64,000 nucleotides of DNA from Sporomusaceae bacterium (GTDB taxonomy: Bacteria > Bacillota > Negativicutes > Sporomusales > UBA7701), in assembly GCA_031460455.1 (NCBI GenBank), contig JAVKTQ010000002.1:1-64000 (forward strand). Reading direction: 5' to 3'. The position numbers and the translations under genes are program-made. The notes under the pieces are model-generated. The model had not been told where the DNA came from, did not search any database, and saw nothing but the letters and a program-made list of their open reading frames with translations. Position 1 is the stretch's first letter. Every line of letters starts with the position of its first letter. Below are positions 56,606-64,000 of this stretch, one piece after another.

Positions 56606-57283
56606 GTGGACGATAAAAACTTGCGGCAGACGGTTAGTGCCTCGTCCGTAGGTACGACCATGGCGGTACCGGCTGGCAAGTGCACGCTGGGCGTTCAGGC
56701 GGGACCGATAATTGTGCGGCAGGTTATCGGCGAGGTTGAAAAGCAGAAGGTTCTCGATATCAATGTGGTAGTTCCGCCCGAAAAACCGGCCATCGAGCAG
56801 ATAATCGACGTTTTCGTGAAAGATGTGGATGTCAACAGCGTCGACGTTATTACCGACAAGGTCATCGTTCGCGGCGATCTTGAGGTCAAGGCCATCTATG
56901 TAGCCGATCAGCCCGATCAGGCGGTGCATGCTGTCGAGATCAAGCACATCAAGTGGACACAGGATATTGAGATTGTCGGCGCCCGCAAGGGGATGGACGC
57001 CGAGGCCAGTGTCGTGGTGGAATTCGTCGATTACGATGTCGAAGAACACTCCCACGCCCACCGCGCGAAGTACGGCAATATGAAGAAGTGGCATGACGAC
57101 GATGAGTGCGACGACGATGACGATCACGACAACGACAATTGCGACGACGAGTGCGATCACCACCACCACTGTCGCGATCTGCGCGACTTCGACGTGTCTG
57201 TGGTGCTGAAGATTACCGCCAAGGTGCTTACCGACCGCGAGGTGCAGATCGGAGCGGCGATGCCGACGACACCCAAGGGCTAA
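56606..57283 (+). CDS. SPOCS-domain protein with Asp/His/Cys-rich insert
   Basis: 225 residues. The SPOCS (DUF3794) domain, found in SipL and spore-coat morphogenetic proteins, spans about residues 35-215 with IEQIIDVFVKDVDVNSVDVI, VRGDLEVKAIYVAD and WTQDIEI. Between its last strands sits a low-complexity insert (about 147-189) rich in Asp, His and Cys, with HDDDECDDDDDHDND and CDDECDHHHHC, a strong candidate for metal binding. GTG 56606 follows AAGGGGGGAATAT. There is no signal peptide, so it is made in a cell compartment (mother cell or forespore), not exported. Paralogue downstream. Confidence 0.87.
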   Translation: MDDKNLRQTVSASSVGTTMAVPAGKCTLGVQAGPIIVRQVIGEVEKQKVLDINVVVPPEKPAIEQIIDVFVKDVDVNSVDVITDKVIVRGDLEVKAIYVADQPDQAVHAVEIKHIKWTQDIEIVGARKGMDAEASVVVEFVDYDVEEHSHAHRAKYGNMKKWHDDDECDDDDDHDNDNCDDECDHHHHCRDLRDFDVSVVLKITAKVLTDREVQIGAAMPTTPKG

Positions 57284-57318
57284 AAGGGTTCCATACTCCA
57301 GGAGAAGGGGGGAAGACA

Positions 57319-58239
57319 ATGGCTGACAAGAAAAGACAGAGCTCCAACTCGACCTCCGCGACGTCGGAAACCGTCATGGTGACTACTGGCAACACGACGG
57401 TGGAAAGCGCCGAGCTGGTGTGCGGCTGCCCTGAGCCCGGTCCGGCAACGATCCAGGTGGAACAGGTTTTGGGCGCCAATATGGAGCAACGGGTCGTGGA
57501 ATTCGATATGGTCGTTCCAGATCCGAAACCCAGTATCGAGCAGGTAATAGACGTATTCGTCAAGGATGTCTGCATCAAGAGTGTCGATGTTATTCCAAAC
57601 AAGATTATCGTCCGCGGCAAACTGGAAGTCAAGGTGCTGTATGTAGCCGATCTGCCCAGCCAGCCGGTTCACGCCTTCGAGCGGGAGCAGCGCTGGACGA
57701 GGGATATTGTAGTTGAAGGCGCCATGCCGGATATGAAGGCGACCGCCGACGTACTGGTGGAGTATGTAGACTATGACTTCCACCGGCGCCATAACGACCG
57801 GAAGGTACACATAACCATCGTACTTAAAGTGTGGACCAGGGTGGTAACGACCACTGAGATGGATGTTTACGCTCTTTCGCCGATCGATGAGGTCGGGGTG
57901 GTGGAGGTGACTTCGGCCAGCGCGGCCGATGCGTTGGCTTCCGGGAGTGTGACGTCGACGGGCAACGTTTTCGTCACCGGCCCGGGTGTAGAGCCGACGG
58001 CGGGGGTGAGCATGGGGGTCAGCGGCACGGCGACAGTTACGGGAACTAAGGTCAATGTCCGCACAGGCCCCGGCACGAATTTCCCGGTCGTCACCCAGGT
58101 AAATACCAACGACGTGGTGACGCTGAAGGATCAGGCGTTCGGCTGGTACCGGGTGGTGCTGAGCGACGGTTCGACCACGGGCTGGATCGCCGGGTGGCTT
58201 CTGAGCGTGGGCGCGGCCGCAGGGACGCCGAAGGGTTAA
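57319..58239 (+). CDS. SPOCS-domain protein with C-terminal SH3b domain
   Basis: 306 residues. The SPOCS domain (about 50-185) has IEQVIDVFVKDVCIKSVDVI and VRGKLEVKVLYVADLP, closely matching the upstream paralogue but without the metal-rich insert. A Ser/Thr/Val-rich linker follows, then a bacterial SH3 domain (about 235-295: VNVRTGPGTNFPVVTQV, DQAFGWYRVVLSDG, TGWIAGWLL), a module that binds peptidoglycan. In SipL the C-terminal partner is LysM, so this is a variant wall-binding architecture. GGGGGGAAGACA precedes ATG. The genes end alike (TPKG), supporting tandem duplication. Confidence 0.9.
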   Translation: MADKKRQSSNSTSATSETVMVTTGNTTVESAELVCGCPEPGPATIQVEQVLGANMEQRVVEFDMVVPDPKPSIEQVIDVFVKDVCIKSVDVIPNKIIVRGKLEVKVLYVADLPSQPVHAFEREQRWTRDIVVEGAMPDMKATADVLVEYVDYDFHRRHNDRKVHITIVLKVWTRVVTTTEMDVYALSPIDEVGVVEVTSASAADALASGSVTSTGNVFVTGPGVEPTAGVSMGVSGTATVTGTKVNVRTGPGTNFPVVTQVNTNDVVTLKDQAFGWYRVVLSDGSTTGWIAGWLLSVGAAAGTPKG

Positions 58240-58247
58240 CAAGAACG

Positions 58248-58277
58248 GGCCACGGTTATTGCCGTGGTCTTTTATTT
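58248..58277 (+). terminator. Rho-independent terminator after the SPOCS pair
   Basis: GGCCACGG-TTATTG-CCGTGGTC followed by TTTTATTTT. Confidence 0.8.
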
Positions 58278-58353
58278 TGGCTCAGAGCGCCAAAGGAGGA
58301 TATTTTGCCGCCGCCGGGGAAATTTGCTAAAAACACACATGGGAGGCATCGAT

Positions 58354-59184
58354 ATGGATTTCGGCCAGTTTTTCTGGATTATTTTCATCGTCTTTACGGT
58401 GTGGCCTATGTTGCGGCAGCAGGGGATCGCGCGGGCCCGCCTCAAGCTGATAAGGGCGATCGAGGAGCGCCGCCAGTCGCGCCTCATCACGATGATTCAC
58501 CGCCAGGAGGCCATCAGTATTCTCGGCTTGCCGATCAGCCGCTATATTAATATCGAGGATTCGGAACAGGTGCTGCGGGCTATCCATCTTACGCCTTCCG
58601 ACATGCCCATCGATATTGTCCTGCATACCCCCGGCGGGCTGGTGCTGGCATCGGAGCAGATTTCGCACGCTCTGATGCGTCATAAGGCCAAAGTGACGGT
58701 TTTCGTGCCTCACTACGCCATGAGCGGAGGAACGATGATCGCCCTGGCCGCCGACGAGATCGTGATGGATTGCAACGCGGTGCTGGGGCCGGTCGATCCT
58801 CAGCTCGGCCAGTATCCGGCGGCGTCGATTTTAAAGGCGGTGGCGCAGAAGAATATCAACAGGGTGGACGATAATACGCTCATTCTCGCCGATATGGCGG
58901 GCAAAGCGATGCGCCAGGTGGAAGAGTTCCTGGCAAAGCTGTTGTCCGACAAGCTTTCGCCGGAGGCGGCCCAGACCCTTGCCCATACTTTGAGCGAGGG
59001 CCGCTGGACCCACGATTATCCGATTACCTGCGATCAATTGCAGGAGATGGGGCTGCCGGTCGTGCGCGAGCTGCCGGCGGAGGTTTACGATCTGATGGAG
59101 CTTTATCCCCAGCCAGCCCAGCGACGTCCGTCGGTGCAATATATCCCGGTGCCTTACGGGCGGGATACTTTCAAGAAACCGTAG
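58354..59184 (+). CDS. Membrane-anchored ClpP-fold serine protease (SDH/SppA-like)
   Basis: 276 residues. An N-terminal membrane helix (about 2-22) is followed by a ClpP/crotonase-fold domain of the serine dehydrogenase proteinase type: DIVLHTPGGLVLASEQI, then the nucleophile Ser in HYAMSGGTMIALAADEIVMD. Lys or His partners are not assigned. The enzyme probably degrades membrane or misfolded proteins. ATG 58354 with GGGAGGCATCG upstream; the frame remains open further upstream but without a good start. Own terminator, no clear functional partner. Confidence 0.87.
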   Translation: MDFGQFFWIIFIVFTVWPMLRQQGIARARLKLIRAIEERRQSRLITMIHRQEAISILGLPISRYINIEDSEQVLRAIHLTPSDMPIDIVLHTPGGLVLASEQISHALMRHKAKVTVFVPHYAMSGGTMIALAADEIVMDCNAVLGPVDPQLGQYPAASILKAVAQKNINRVDDNTLILADMAGKAMRQVEEFLAKLLSDKLSPEAAQTLAHTLSEGRWTHDYPITCDQLQEMGLPVVRELPAEVYDLMELYPQPAQRRPSVQYIPVPYGRDTFKKP

Positions 59185-59202
59185 AATACAAGCGAGCAGA
59201 AT

Positions 59203-59235
59203 GAATCCCGGACAGGCGTCCGGGATTTTTCTTTT
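59203..59235 (+). terminator. Rho-independent terminator
   Basis: AATCCCGGA-CAGGCG-TCCGGGATT followed by TTTCTTTT. Confidence 0.85.
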
Positions 59236-59295
59236 CCGGCAATTTGCCTCGGCCGTTTTCATATATTATAGCGTTGAAACGGGGAGGGGATAGCG

Positions 59296-60096
59296 ATGCT
59301 GATCGCTCTCGAGCATTTGGGCGCCACGGCGCGGGGCGTGACGTCGCCTCAGCTTTTTCGGGCGGACGACGGCCGGGTGTATGTGGTCAAGCTGCAGAAC
59401 AACCGGCTGGGCCCGAAGGTGCTGGCCAACGAGTTTATCGGCGCCCGGCTGGGGGAGGCGCTGGGGCTGTGTTTTCCGCCGAGCGGGGTGATAAAGCTGG
59501 AGGAAACTCTGCTGAAGCGGAGCCGGCGGCTGGCGGCGTCCGGTGTGGCGCCGGGGCGGCATTTCGCCTGCCGGTTTTTGAGCGGGACGGAGTACCTGGG
59601 CAGCCGCAATGTCGCGCGGGCGATCAACCGCCCGGAGATGGCGGGGGTGATGCTGCTCGACCACCTGGCCCACAATATGGACCGAACGCTCAACCGGCGC
59701 AACCTCCTGCTGCGGCGTGAGGCGCACGGCTGGCGGATTTACGCGATCGATAATTCCCACTTTTTCCGCCGCGCTCTGTGGACAGAGGAGACGCTGCGGC
59801 GGCTGGCGCCACGGGTGAGGGTCAACAGGCACGGTGTTTACGGTACGCTGCTGCGCCATTATCTGCGGCCGGAGGATTTCGCTCGGTATCTGACCAAGGT
59901 GCAGGGCTGGAGCGATGCGTTTTTTGCCGAGTTGGTTGCAGGGGTGCCGGTCGAGTGGCTGCCCCACGAGAGCGAACGGCAGGCGGTGGTTGCTTTCCTG
60001 GCGGCGCGGCGCGATATGGCGGCCGATATCGTTACCTGCCTGGCGGCGCTAATTCCTGATAAGCACCGGGCAGCCGACGGCGATAAGGTGGAATAG
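59296..60096 (+). CDS. HipA-like kinase domain protein
   Basis: 266 residues of the single-domain HipA-like kinase group. The N-terminal lobe has YVVKLQNNRLGPKVLANEFI (candidate ATP-binding Lys), followed by LLDHLAHNMDRTLNRRNLLL as the catalytic-loop HxxxxxDRxxxN equivalent and IYAIDNSHFF as the DFG-like metal site. No HipB antitoxin gene is adjacent, so a classical toxin-antitoxin module is unlikely. GGGGAGGGGATAGCG precedes ATG. Its 3' end overlaps the convergent transpeptidase gene by 48 bases. Confidence 0.8.
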   Translation: MLIALEHLGATARGVTSPQLFRADDGRVYVVKLQNNRLGPKVLANEFIGARLGEALGLCFPPSGVIKLEETLLKRSRRLAASGVAPGRHFACRFLSGTEYLGSRNVARAINRPEMAGVMLLDHLAHNMDRTLNRRNLLLRREAHGWRIYAIDNSHFFRRALWTEETLRRLAPRVRVNRHGVYGTLLRHYLRPEDFARYLTKVQGWSDAFFAELVAGVPVEWLPHESERQAVVAFLAARRDMAADIVTCLAALIPDKHRAADGDKVE

Positions 60097-60684
60097 TTCC
60101 TCGACGTTGGCGTTGTGCATGCGTATGCAGCCGTTGGAGACCATCTGGCCGATTTTCCACGGGGCGTTGGTGCCGTGGATGCCGTAGGCGTCGAAGTTGA
60201 GACCCATCCAGCGACTGCCGAGGACGCCGCCGGGGTTGAGGATCTTGGTGGCGATGGCGTAGTTGCCTTCCGGGGTGGGGGTGGACGGTTTGCCGATTGC
60301 AACGGGGTATTGCCTGAGGGCGGTATTGCCGTCGAAGAGGGTAAGGCGGCGAACCGATTTGACGATTTGGATTTTGGCGCGGGGCAAAAAGGCGACGGCA
60401 CGCTCGCCGGCGGCGACGGGGCTGATATCGGCGGTGGTGGCGGGCGCGAGTAGCTGGCAGTAGGTGACGGGGTCGAGTTGCCCGGTGGGGTGCAGGCCGC
60501 GCAGTTCCTGAAAGCGCCTGACGGCATCGGCGGTGACGGCGTCGAAGCAGCCGTGGGGTTCACCTGCGTACAGGCCGTACCCGGCCAGGATTTTCTGAAC
60601 TTCGGCGATAATGGGGCGGCTGTCGCCTTCCTTCAGCCAGGCCTCAATGGGGCGGTGGGGCGGGTAGAAGAACCGGAGTTGCAT
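60049..60684 (-). CDS. L,D-transpeptidase (YkuD) with N-terminal peptidoglycan-binding domain
   Basis: 211 residues. The N-terminal PG_binding_1 domain (about 20-75: IIAEVQKILAGYGLYAGEPHG and VRRFQELRGLHPTGQLDPVT regions) is followed by a YkuD domain (about 100-210) with the active site HGTNAPWKIGQMVSNGCIRM, Cys being the nucleophile. The enzyme forms 3-3 cross-links or attaches groups to peptidoglycan. No signal peptide is visible (it begins MQLRFFYPP), as for spore-associated YkuD of Bacillus. GAGGAGG precedes ATG. It ends inside the convergent HipA-like gene. Confidence 0.9.
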   Translation of the reverse strand: MQLRFFYPPHRPIEAWLKEGDSRPIIAEVQKILAGYGLYAGEPHGCFDAVTADAVRRFQELRGLHPTGQLDPVTYCQLLAPATTADISPVAAGERAVAFLPRAKIQIVKSVRRLTLFDGNTALRQYPVAIGKPSTPTPEGNYAIATKILNPGGVLGSRWMGLNFDAYGIHGTNAPWKIGQMVSNGCIRMHNANVEELFHLIAVGCPVLIRN

Positions 60685-60845
60685 TTTTTCAACCTCCTCG
60701 GGTGCGGGACCAATCTCCCTGACTAAATCATTATATGTCGGCGGGAACGGCAGTGTTTTCCGGAAATTTTTGTATAGACGGGGGCGGGGCAGGGCAAAAA
60801 TAGCAGTGAATGGTATCCGTATGCCGGGATTGGTCGGGAGGCGGG

Positions 60846-61655
60846 ATGATCGGAGAGAAGACAGGCAATTTGCTTGTTATCGGCGGCAACGAGGACAAGC
60901 GGGGAGATTGCGTTATTCTGCGCAAGTTCGTGGCGATGGCCGGCGGACGCGAGGCGATGATCGCGGTGGTTACTACGGCCACCGAGCACCCCGACGAGAC
61001 GGGGGAAGAGTACCGTGCCATCCTGACCGAGCTGGGCGCAGCCGGTGTCGGCATCGTGTCGGTGACGAGCCGGCAGGCGGCCAACGCCAGGCATAATGAC
61101 GGCGAGCTGGATAGTTGCACAGGGATTTTTTTTACCGGCGGCGATCAGCTCCGGCTGACGAGTATTCTCGGCGGGTCGGAGGTGGACGCGGCAATTCGCC
61201 GCGCTTACCGGCGCGGGGTGGTGATTGCCGGGACGAGCGCCGGCGCGTCGGTGATGAGCGATACGATGATTGTCGACGGCAGTTCGAGCGAAACGCCGAA
61301 GAAGGCGGCGCTGAGTATGGCCCACGGGATGGGGCTGCTGGCGGAAGTGGTTATCGACCAGCATTTCGCCCAGCGGGGCCGCATCAACCGCTTGCTGGCG
61401 GCGGTTGCCCAGAACCCCCATATTCTAGGCGTAGGTATCGACGAGGATACGGCGCTGGTGGTTTCGCCCCAGCGCAATTTCGAGGTTATCGGGTCGCAGA
61501 CGGTGACGGTGATCGATGGCCAGCGGGTGGTGCACTCGAATATTTCCGAGTCGAAGCGGTACGATCCGTTGGCGCTTACTAACGTTATTCTGCATATCTT
61601 GCCCAGCGGATATGGGTACGACTTGAAACGGCGCTTGCCACACGAACGCGGCTAA
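60846..61655 (+). CDS. cphB: Cyanophycinase
   Basis: A 269-residue serine peptidase of family S51. Seen: GNLLVIGGNEDKRGD, FFTGGDQLRLTS, the nucleophile in AGTSAGASVMSDTM, and VVIDQHFAQRGRINRLL. It releases beta-Asp-Arg dipeptides from cyanophycin inside the cell. ATG 60846 with GGGAGGCGGG upstream. It precedes cyanophycin synthetase, the standard cphBA order, with a small hairpin between them that may tune synthetase expression. Confidence 0.94.
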   Translation: MIGEKTGNLLVIGGNEDKRGDCVILRKFVAMAGGREAMIAVVTTATEHPDETGEEYRAILTELGAAGVGIVSVTSRQAANARHNDGELDSCTGIFFTGGDQLRLTSILGGSEVDAAIRRAYRRGVVIAGTSAGASVMSDTMIVDGSSSETPKKAALSMAHGMGLLAEVVIDQHFAQRGRINRLLAAVAQNPHILGVGIDEDTALVVSPQRNFEVIGSQTVTVIDGQRVVHSNISESKRYDPLALTNVILHILPSGYGYDLKRRLPHERG

Positions 61656-61676
61656 GGGTAAGCCGCGGCGTTTTTG
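61647..61676 (+). terminator. Hairpin between cphB and cphA (partial terminator or attenuator)
   Basis: CGCGGCT-AAGGGTA-AGCCGCG overlaps the cphB stop and is followed by GCGTTTTTG. The 73-base gap to cphA has no separate promoter that I can recognise. Confidence 0.5.
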
Positions 61677-61728
61677 CGTCCTGCCGGGAACGGCTTGCCG
61701 GCGGAGAAGGCACTAGGAGGACTAGGAG

Positions 61729-64000
61729 ATGCGGATACTTTCGGTACATACACTGCCGGGGGCCAATATTTACAGTCACCGCCCCGTGCTGCGGGTGAGG
61801 CTGGAGCTGAGCGAGGGCGAGGAGGTCCCCACGAACGAGCTGGGGGATTTTTCACTCCGCTTGCTGGCTTCGCTGCCGGGGCTGGCGGAGCACGGCTGCA
61901 GCCGGGGATATCCGGGCGGGTTCGCGGAACGGTTGGCGGAGGGGACTTATCTGCCCCATGTATTCGAGCATGTGGTGATCGAGCTGCAATGCCGGGCAGG
62001 GTATGAGGTGAGTTTCGGCAAGGCGCGGCAAACGGACCGGGCGGGCATATACGACATTGTGGTCGGGTACCGGGTAGCGCAGGCGGCATCAGCGGCGGTC
62101 GAAGCGACCGGGGAGCTCCTGGCGACTTTGCTCGCGGGCGGCGCTTACGACGCGGCGGCGGCGGTCGTCCGCATCCGCGCGGCCGGAGAGGCCGGCGGCT
62201 TAGGGCCGAGCACGGCCGCGATCGCTGAGGCGGCCGAGCGGAGGGGTATCCCGGTCACGCGGGTTGCTGGCGAGGATTTGTTGATTCTGGGCTACGGGTG
62301 CCGGCAGCAGCGGGTCTGGGCCACGGTGACCGGTAAGACGGGAGCGGTGGCCGTGGATCTGGCGTGCGATAAGTCGCTTACCAAGCTGGTGCTGGCCGGG
62401 GGCGGAGTGCCTGTCCCTGACGGCCTGGTGGCCGAGTCGGCGGCGGATGCGGTGCGGGCGGCCGAGTATTTGGGCCGGCCGGTGGCGGTAAAGCCGGCCG
62501 GCGGCAACCAGGGCAAGGGCGTTACGCTCAATATCAAGACCCCGGCCGAGGTGGAGCGGGCGTTTGTCATCGCCGCTGCTTTCGACCGGCGGGTGCTTGT
62601 GGAGGAGTTCATCCCCGGCCGGCAGTACCGGCTGTGCATAGTGGGCGGCAAGATGGCGGCGGCGGCTGAGCGCATCCCGGCGTACGTGATGGGCGATGGC
62701 GTCCACAGCGTGATTGAGCTGGTGGAGATAGTCAATTGCGACCCGCTGCGGGGCGAAGGGCATGAGCGGCCGCTGACCAGGATCAAGATCGACCCGGTGG
62801 CGATCACGGTGCTTGCCAGGCAGGCGCTGACCCCGCAGGCTGTGCCGGAGGCCGGGCAGGTCGTTTATATCCGCGAAAACGCCAACCTGAGCACCGGCGG
62901 GACGGCAGTGGATGTGACCGACGCCGTCCATCCCGATAACGTGCTGCTTGCAGAACGGGCGGCGGCGCTGCTGGGACTCGACGTCGCCGGGGTTGATATG
63001 GTTGCCGAGAATATCGGTCGGCCGATCGGCGGCGGGCATGGGGTGGTTATCGAGGTGAATGCCGCGCCGGGCATCCGCATGCATCATTATCCGTCGGCCG
63101 GGAAACCGCGCGACGTGGCCGCCCGGGTTATAGAGCATCTTTTCCCCCGCGGCGACGGCCGCATCCCGGTTATCGCCATAACCGGCACGAACGGCAAGAC
63201 GACGGTGAGCAGGATGATCGGGCATATCTGGCAGCACGCCGGGTACCGCGCCGGAATGACCACTACCGACGGCATTTTTATCGGCAACCGCCGCATCGTG
63301 GATGGGGATACGACCGGCCCGGTCAGCGCCCGGACGGTGCTCACCGATCCGGCGGTGGAGGTGGCGGTATTGGAGACGGCCCGCGGCGGCATGCAGCGCA
63401 GCGGACTGGGTTTCGACACCTGCGATGTAGCTGTCGTCACCAATATCAGCGAGGATCATCTGGGCCAGGACGGCATTGAGGATATCGACGACCTTGTTTT
63501 TATCAAGTCGCTGTTGGTCGAGGTCGTGCGGCCCGGCGGACATACGCTGCTTAACGCCGACGATCCTTACGTAACCGCGCTGAGGGGGCGGGCCAAGGGT
63601 GAAATCGCCTATTTCAGCACCGAGCCGGACAATCTGCTTATCCGCCGTCACCTAAGCGTCGGCGGCAAGGCGTTTTTTGTGCAGGATGGCATAATCTACG
63701 CCGCCTGCGGTCGCCTTGGACGACCGATCGTCAAAGTGGAGGATGTGCCGGTGACGCTGGGGGGGGCAGCCCTCCACAATGTGCAGAACGCCGTTATTGC
63801 CGCGGCGGCGTGCTATTGCATGAGGGTACCGGTCAGTTACATCCGCGGCGGGCTGTCGAGCTTTGACCAGAACCCCGGGCGCCTGAATATGATGAAGATC
63901 GATGATTTCCGGGTGTGTGTCGATTACGGCCACAATCCGGCCGGCTACCAAGCGCTGCTGAATACGGCCAAGCGCCTCGGCGCCAACCGGCTTGTGGGGG
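61729..64000 (+). CDS. cphA: Cyanophycin synthetase (partial, 3' end beyond window)
   Basis: 757 codons are present and open to the last base; family length is about 870-900. The enzyme polymerises Asp and Arg into cyanophycin using ATP. The N-terminal domain has LPHVFEHVVIELQC. The ATP-grasp region (about 215-470) has VAVKPAGGNQGKGVTLNI and VVIEVNAAPGIRMHHYPS. The Mur-ligase-like domain starts with AITGTNGKTTVSRM (about 483-496) and has ETARGGMQRSGLGF and TNISEDHLGQDGI. GGAGGACTAGGAG precedes ATG. With cphB it gives a complete make-and-degrade pair for a nitrogen reserve. Confidence 0.95.
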   Translation, partial: MRILSVHTLPGANIYSHRPVLRVRLELSEGEEVPTNELGDFSLRLLASLPGLAEHGCSRGYPGGFAERLAEGTYLPHVFEHVVIELQCRAGYEVSFGKARQTDRAGIYDIVVGYRVAQAASAAVEATGELLATLLAGGAYDAAAAVVRIRAAGEAGGLGPSTAAIAEAAERRGIPVTRVAGEDLLILGYGCRQQRVWATVTGKTGAVAVDLACDKSLTKLVLAGGGVPVPDGLVAESAADAVRAAEYLGRPVAVKPAGGNQGKGVTLNIKTPAEVERAFVIAAAFDRRVLVEEFIPGRQYRLCIVGGKMAAAAERIPAYVMGDGVHSVIELVEIVNCDPLRGEGHERPLTRIKIDPVAITVLARQALTPQAVPEAGQVVYIRENANLSTGGTAVDVTDAVHPDNVLLAERAAALLGLDVAGVDMVAENIGRPIGGGHGVVIEVNAAPGIRMHHYPSAGKPRDVAARVIEHLFPRGDGRIPVIAITGTNGKTTVSRMIGHIWQHAGYRAGMTTTDGIFIGNRRIVDGDTTGPVSARTVLTDPAVEVAVLETARGGMQRSGLGFDTCDVAVVTNISEDHLGQDGIEDIDDLVFIKSLLVEVVRPGGHTLLNADDPYVTALRGRAKGEIAYFSTEPDNLLIRRHLSVGGKAFFVQDGIIYAACGRLGRPIVKVEDVPVTLGGAALHNVQNAVIAAAACYCMRVPVSYIRGGLSSFDQNPGRLNMMKIDDFRVCVDYGHNPAGYQALLNTAKRLGANRLVG

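Noticed and set aside
59296-60096. HipBA toxin-antitoxin module
   Set aside because: Only the kinase-like protein is present; the upstream gene is a protease with its own terminator and there is no HTH partner gene.
62200-63651. Minus-strand open frame of 483 codons
   Set aside because: Antisense of cyanophycin synthetase, whose ATP-grasp and Mur-ligase motifs are clear on the plus strand.

Overview
The window looks like chromosome from a GC-rich, endospore-forming Firmicute with an outer membrane, most likely a Sporomusaceae-type member of the Negativicutes. This is inference, resting on four observations: a Bacillus-like tmk-yaaR-holB-ricT-trmN6-rsmI-abrB-metG-tatD-yabE-rnmV-ksgA-yabG block including the sporulation protease YabG; two SPOCS-domain spore proteins; a tad pilus locus with a secretin, which normally needs an outer membrane; and a fold-III amino-acid decarboxylase of the type Selenomonas uses to make cell-wall cadaverine. 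No rRNA, tRNA or CRISPR array was seen.

1-10.4 kb is central metabolism. It holds the end of formate-tetrahydrofolate ligase, a three-gene succinate/fumarate oxidoreductase of the HdrB-containing type (no cytochrome b anchor; covalent-FAD histidine replaced by Ala), citrate synthase, RidA, a GntR/FCD regulator, aconitase and NAD-type isocitrate dehydrogenase. A repeated GTATACATGT motif ties the citrate synthase, regulator and aconitase promoters together. The aconitase leader carries a 31-codon ORF and a terminator-like hairpin.

10.4-18.6 kb holds a TetR-controlled HlyD/ABC-2 efflux operon on the minus strand, then an NRDE/TANGO2 protein, a flavodiiron protein and the decarboxylase with a structured leader. 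18.6-25.75 kb is a catabolic cassette visibly less GC-rich than its surroundings: GntR regulator, three divergent RraA-family proteins, a TRAP transporter and a D-2-hydroxyacid dehydrogenase. About 120 bp of the decarboxylase 3' end is duplicated at its far side, so the cassette is bracketed by a direct repeat. CorA follows.

27.4-37.3 kb is a tad (Flp) pilus locus: cpaB, cpaC, cpaE, tadB, a cytoplasmic DegS-like histidine kinase, flp pilin, tadE, a TadG-like protein with an ING-repeat C-terminus, cpaF and tadC. CpaE has an intact phospho-acceptor receiver domain and the kinase has no response regulator of its own nearby, so the two may form a signalling pair.

37.9-54.3 kb is the conserved housekeeping block, with an HD-domain protein, a soluble chemoreceptor-like protein and a glycosyltransferase inserted, and without yaaQ, yabA and yazA. 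Three copies of an imperfectly palindromic intergenic element lie at 46.3, 49.6 and 55.9 kb. 54.4-64 kb holds two CAP-domain secreted proteins, a Cys-rich protein divergent from two SPOCS proteins (one with a metal-ligand-rich insert, one with an SH3 tail), a ClpP-fold membrane protease, a HipA-like kinase, an L,D-transpeptidase, and a cyanophycinase-cyanophycin synthetase pair that runs off the window.
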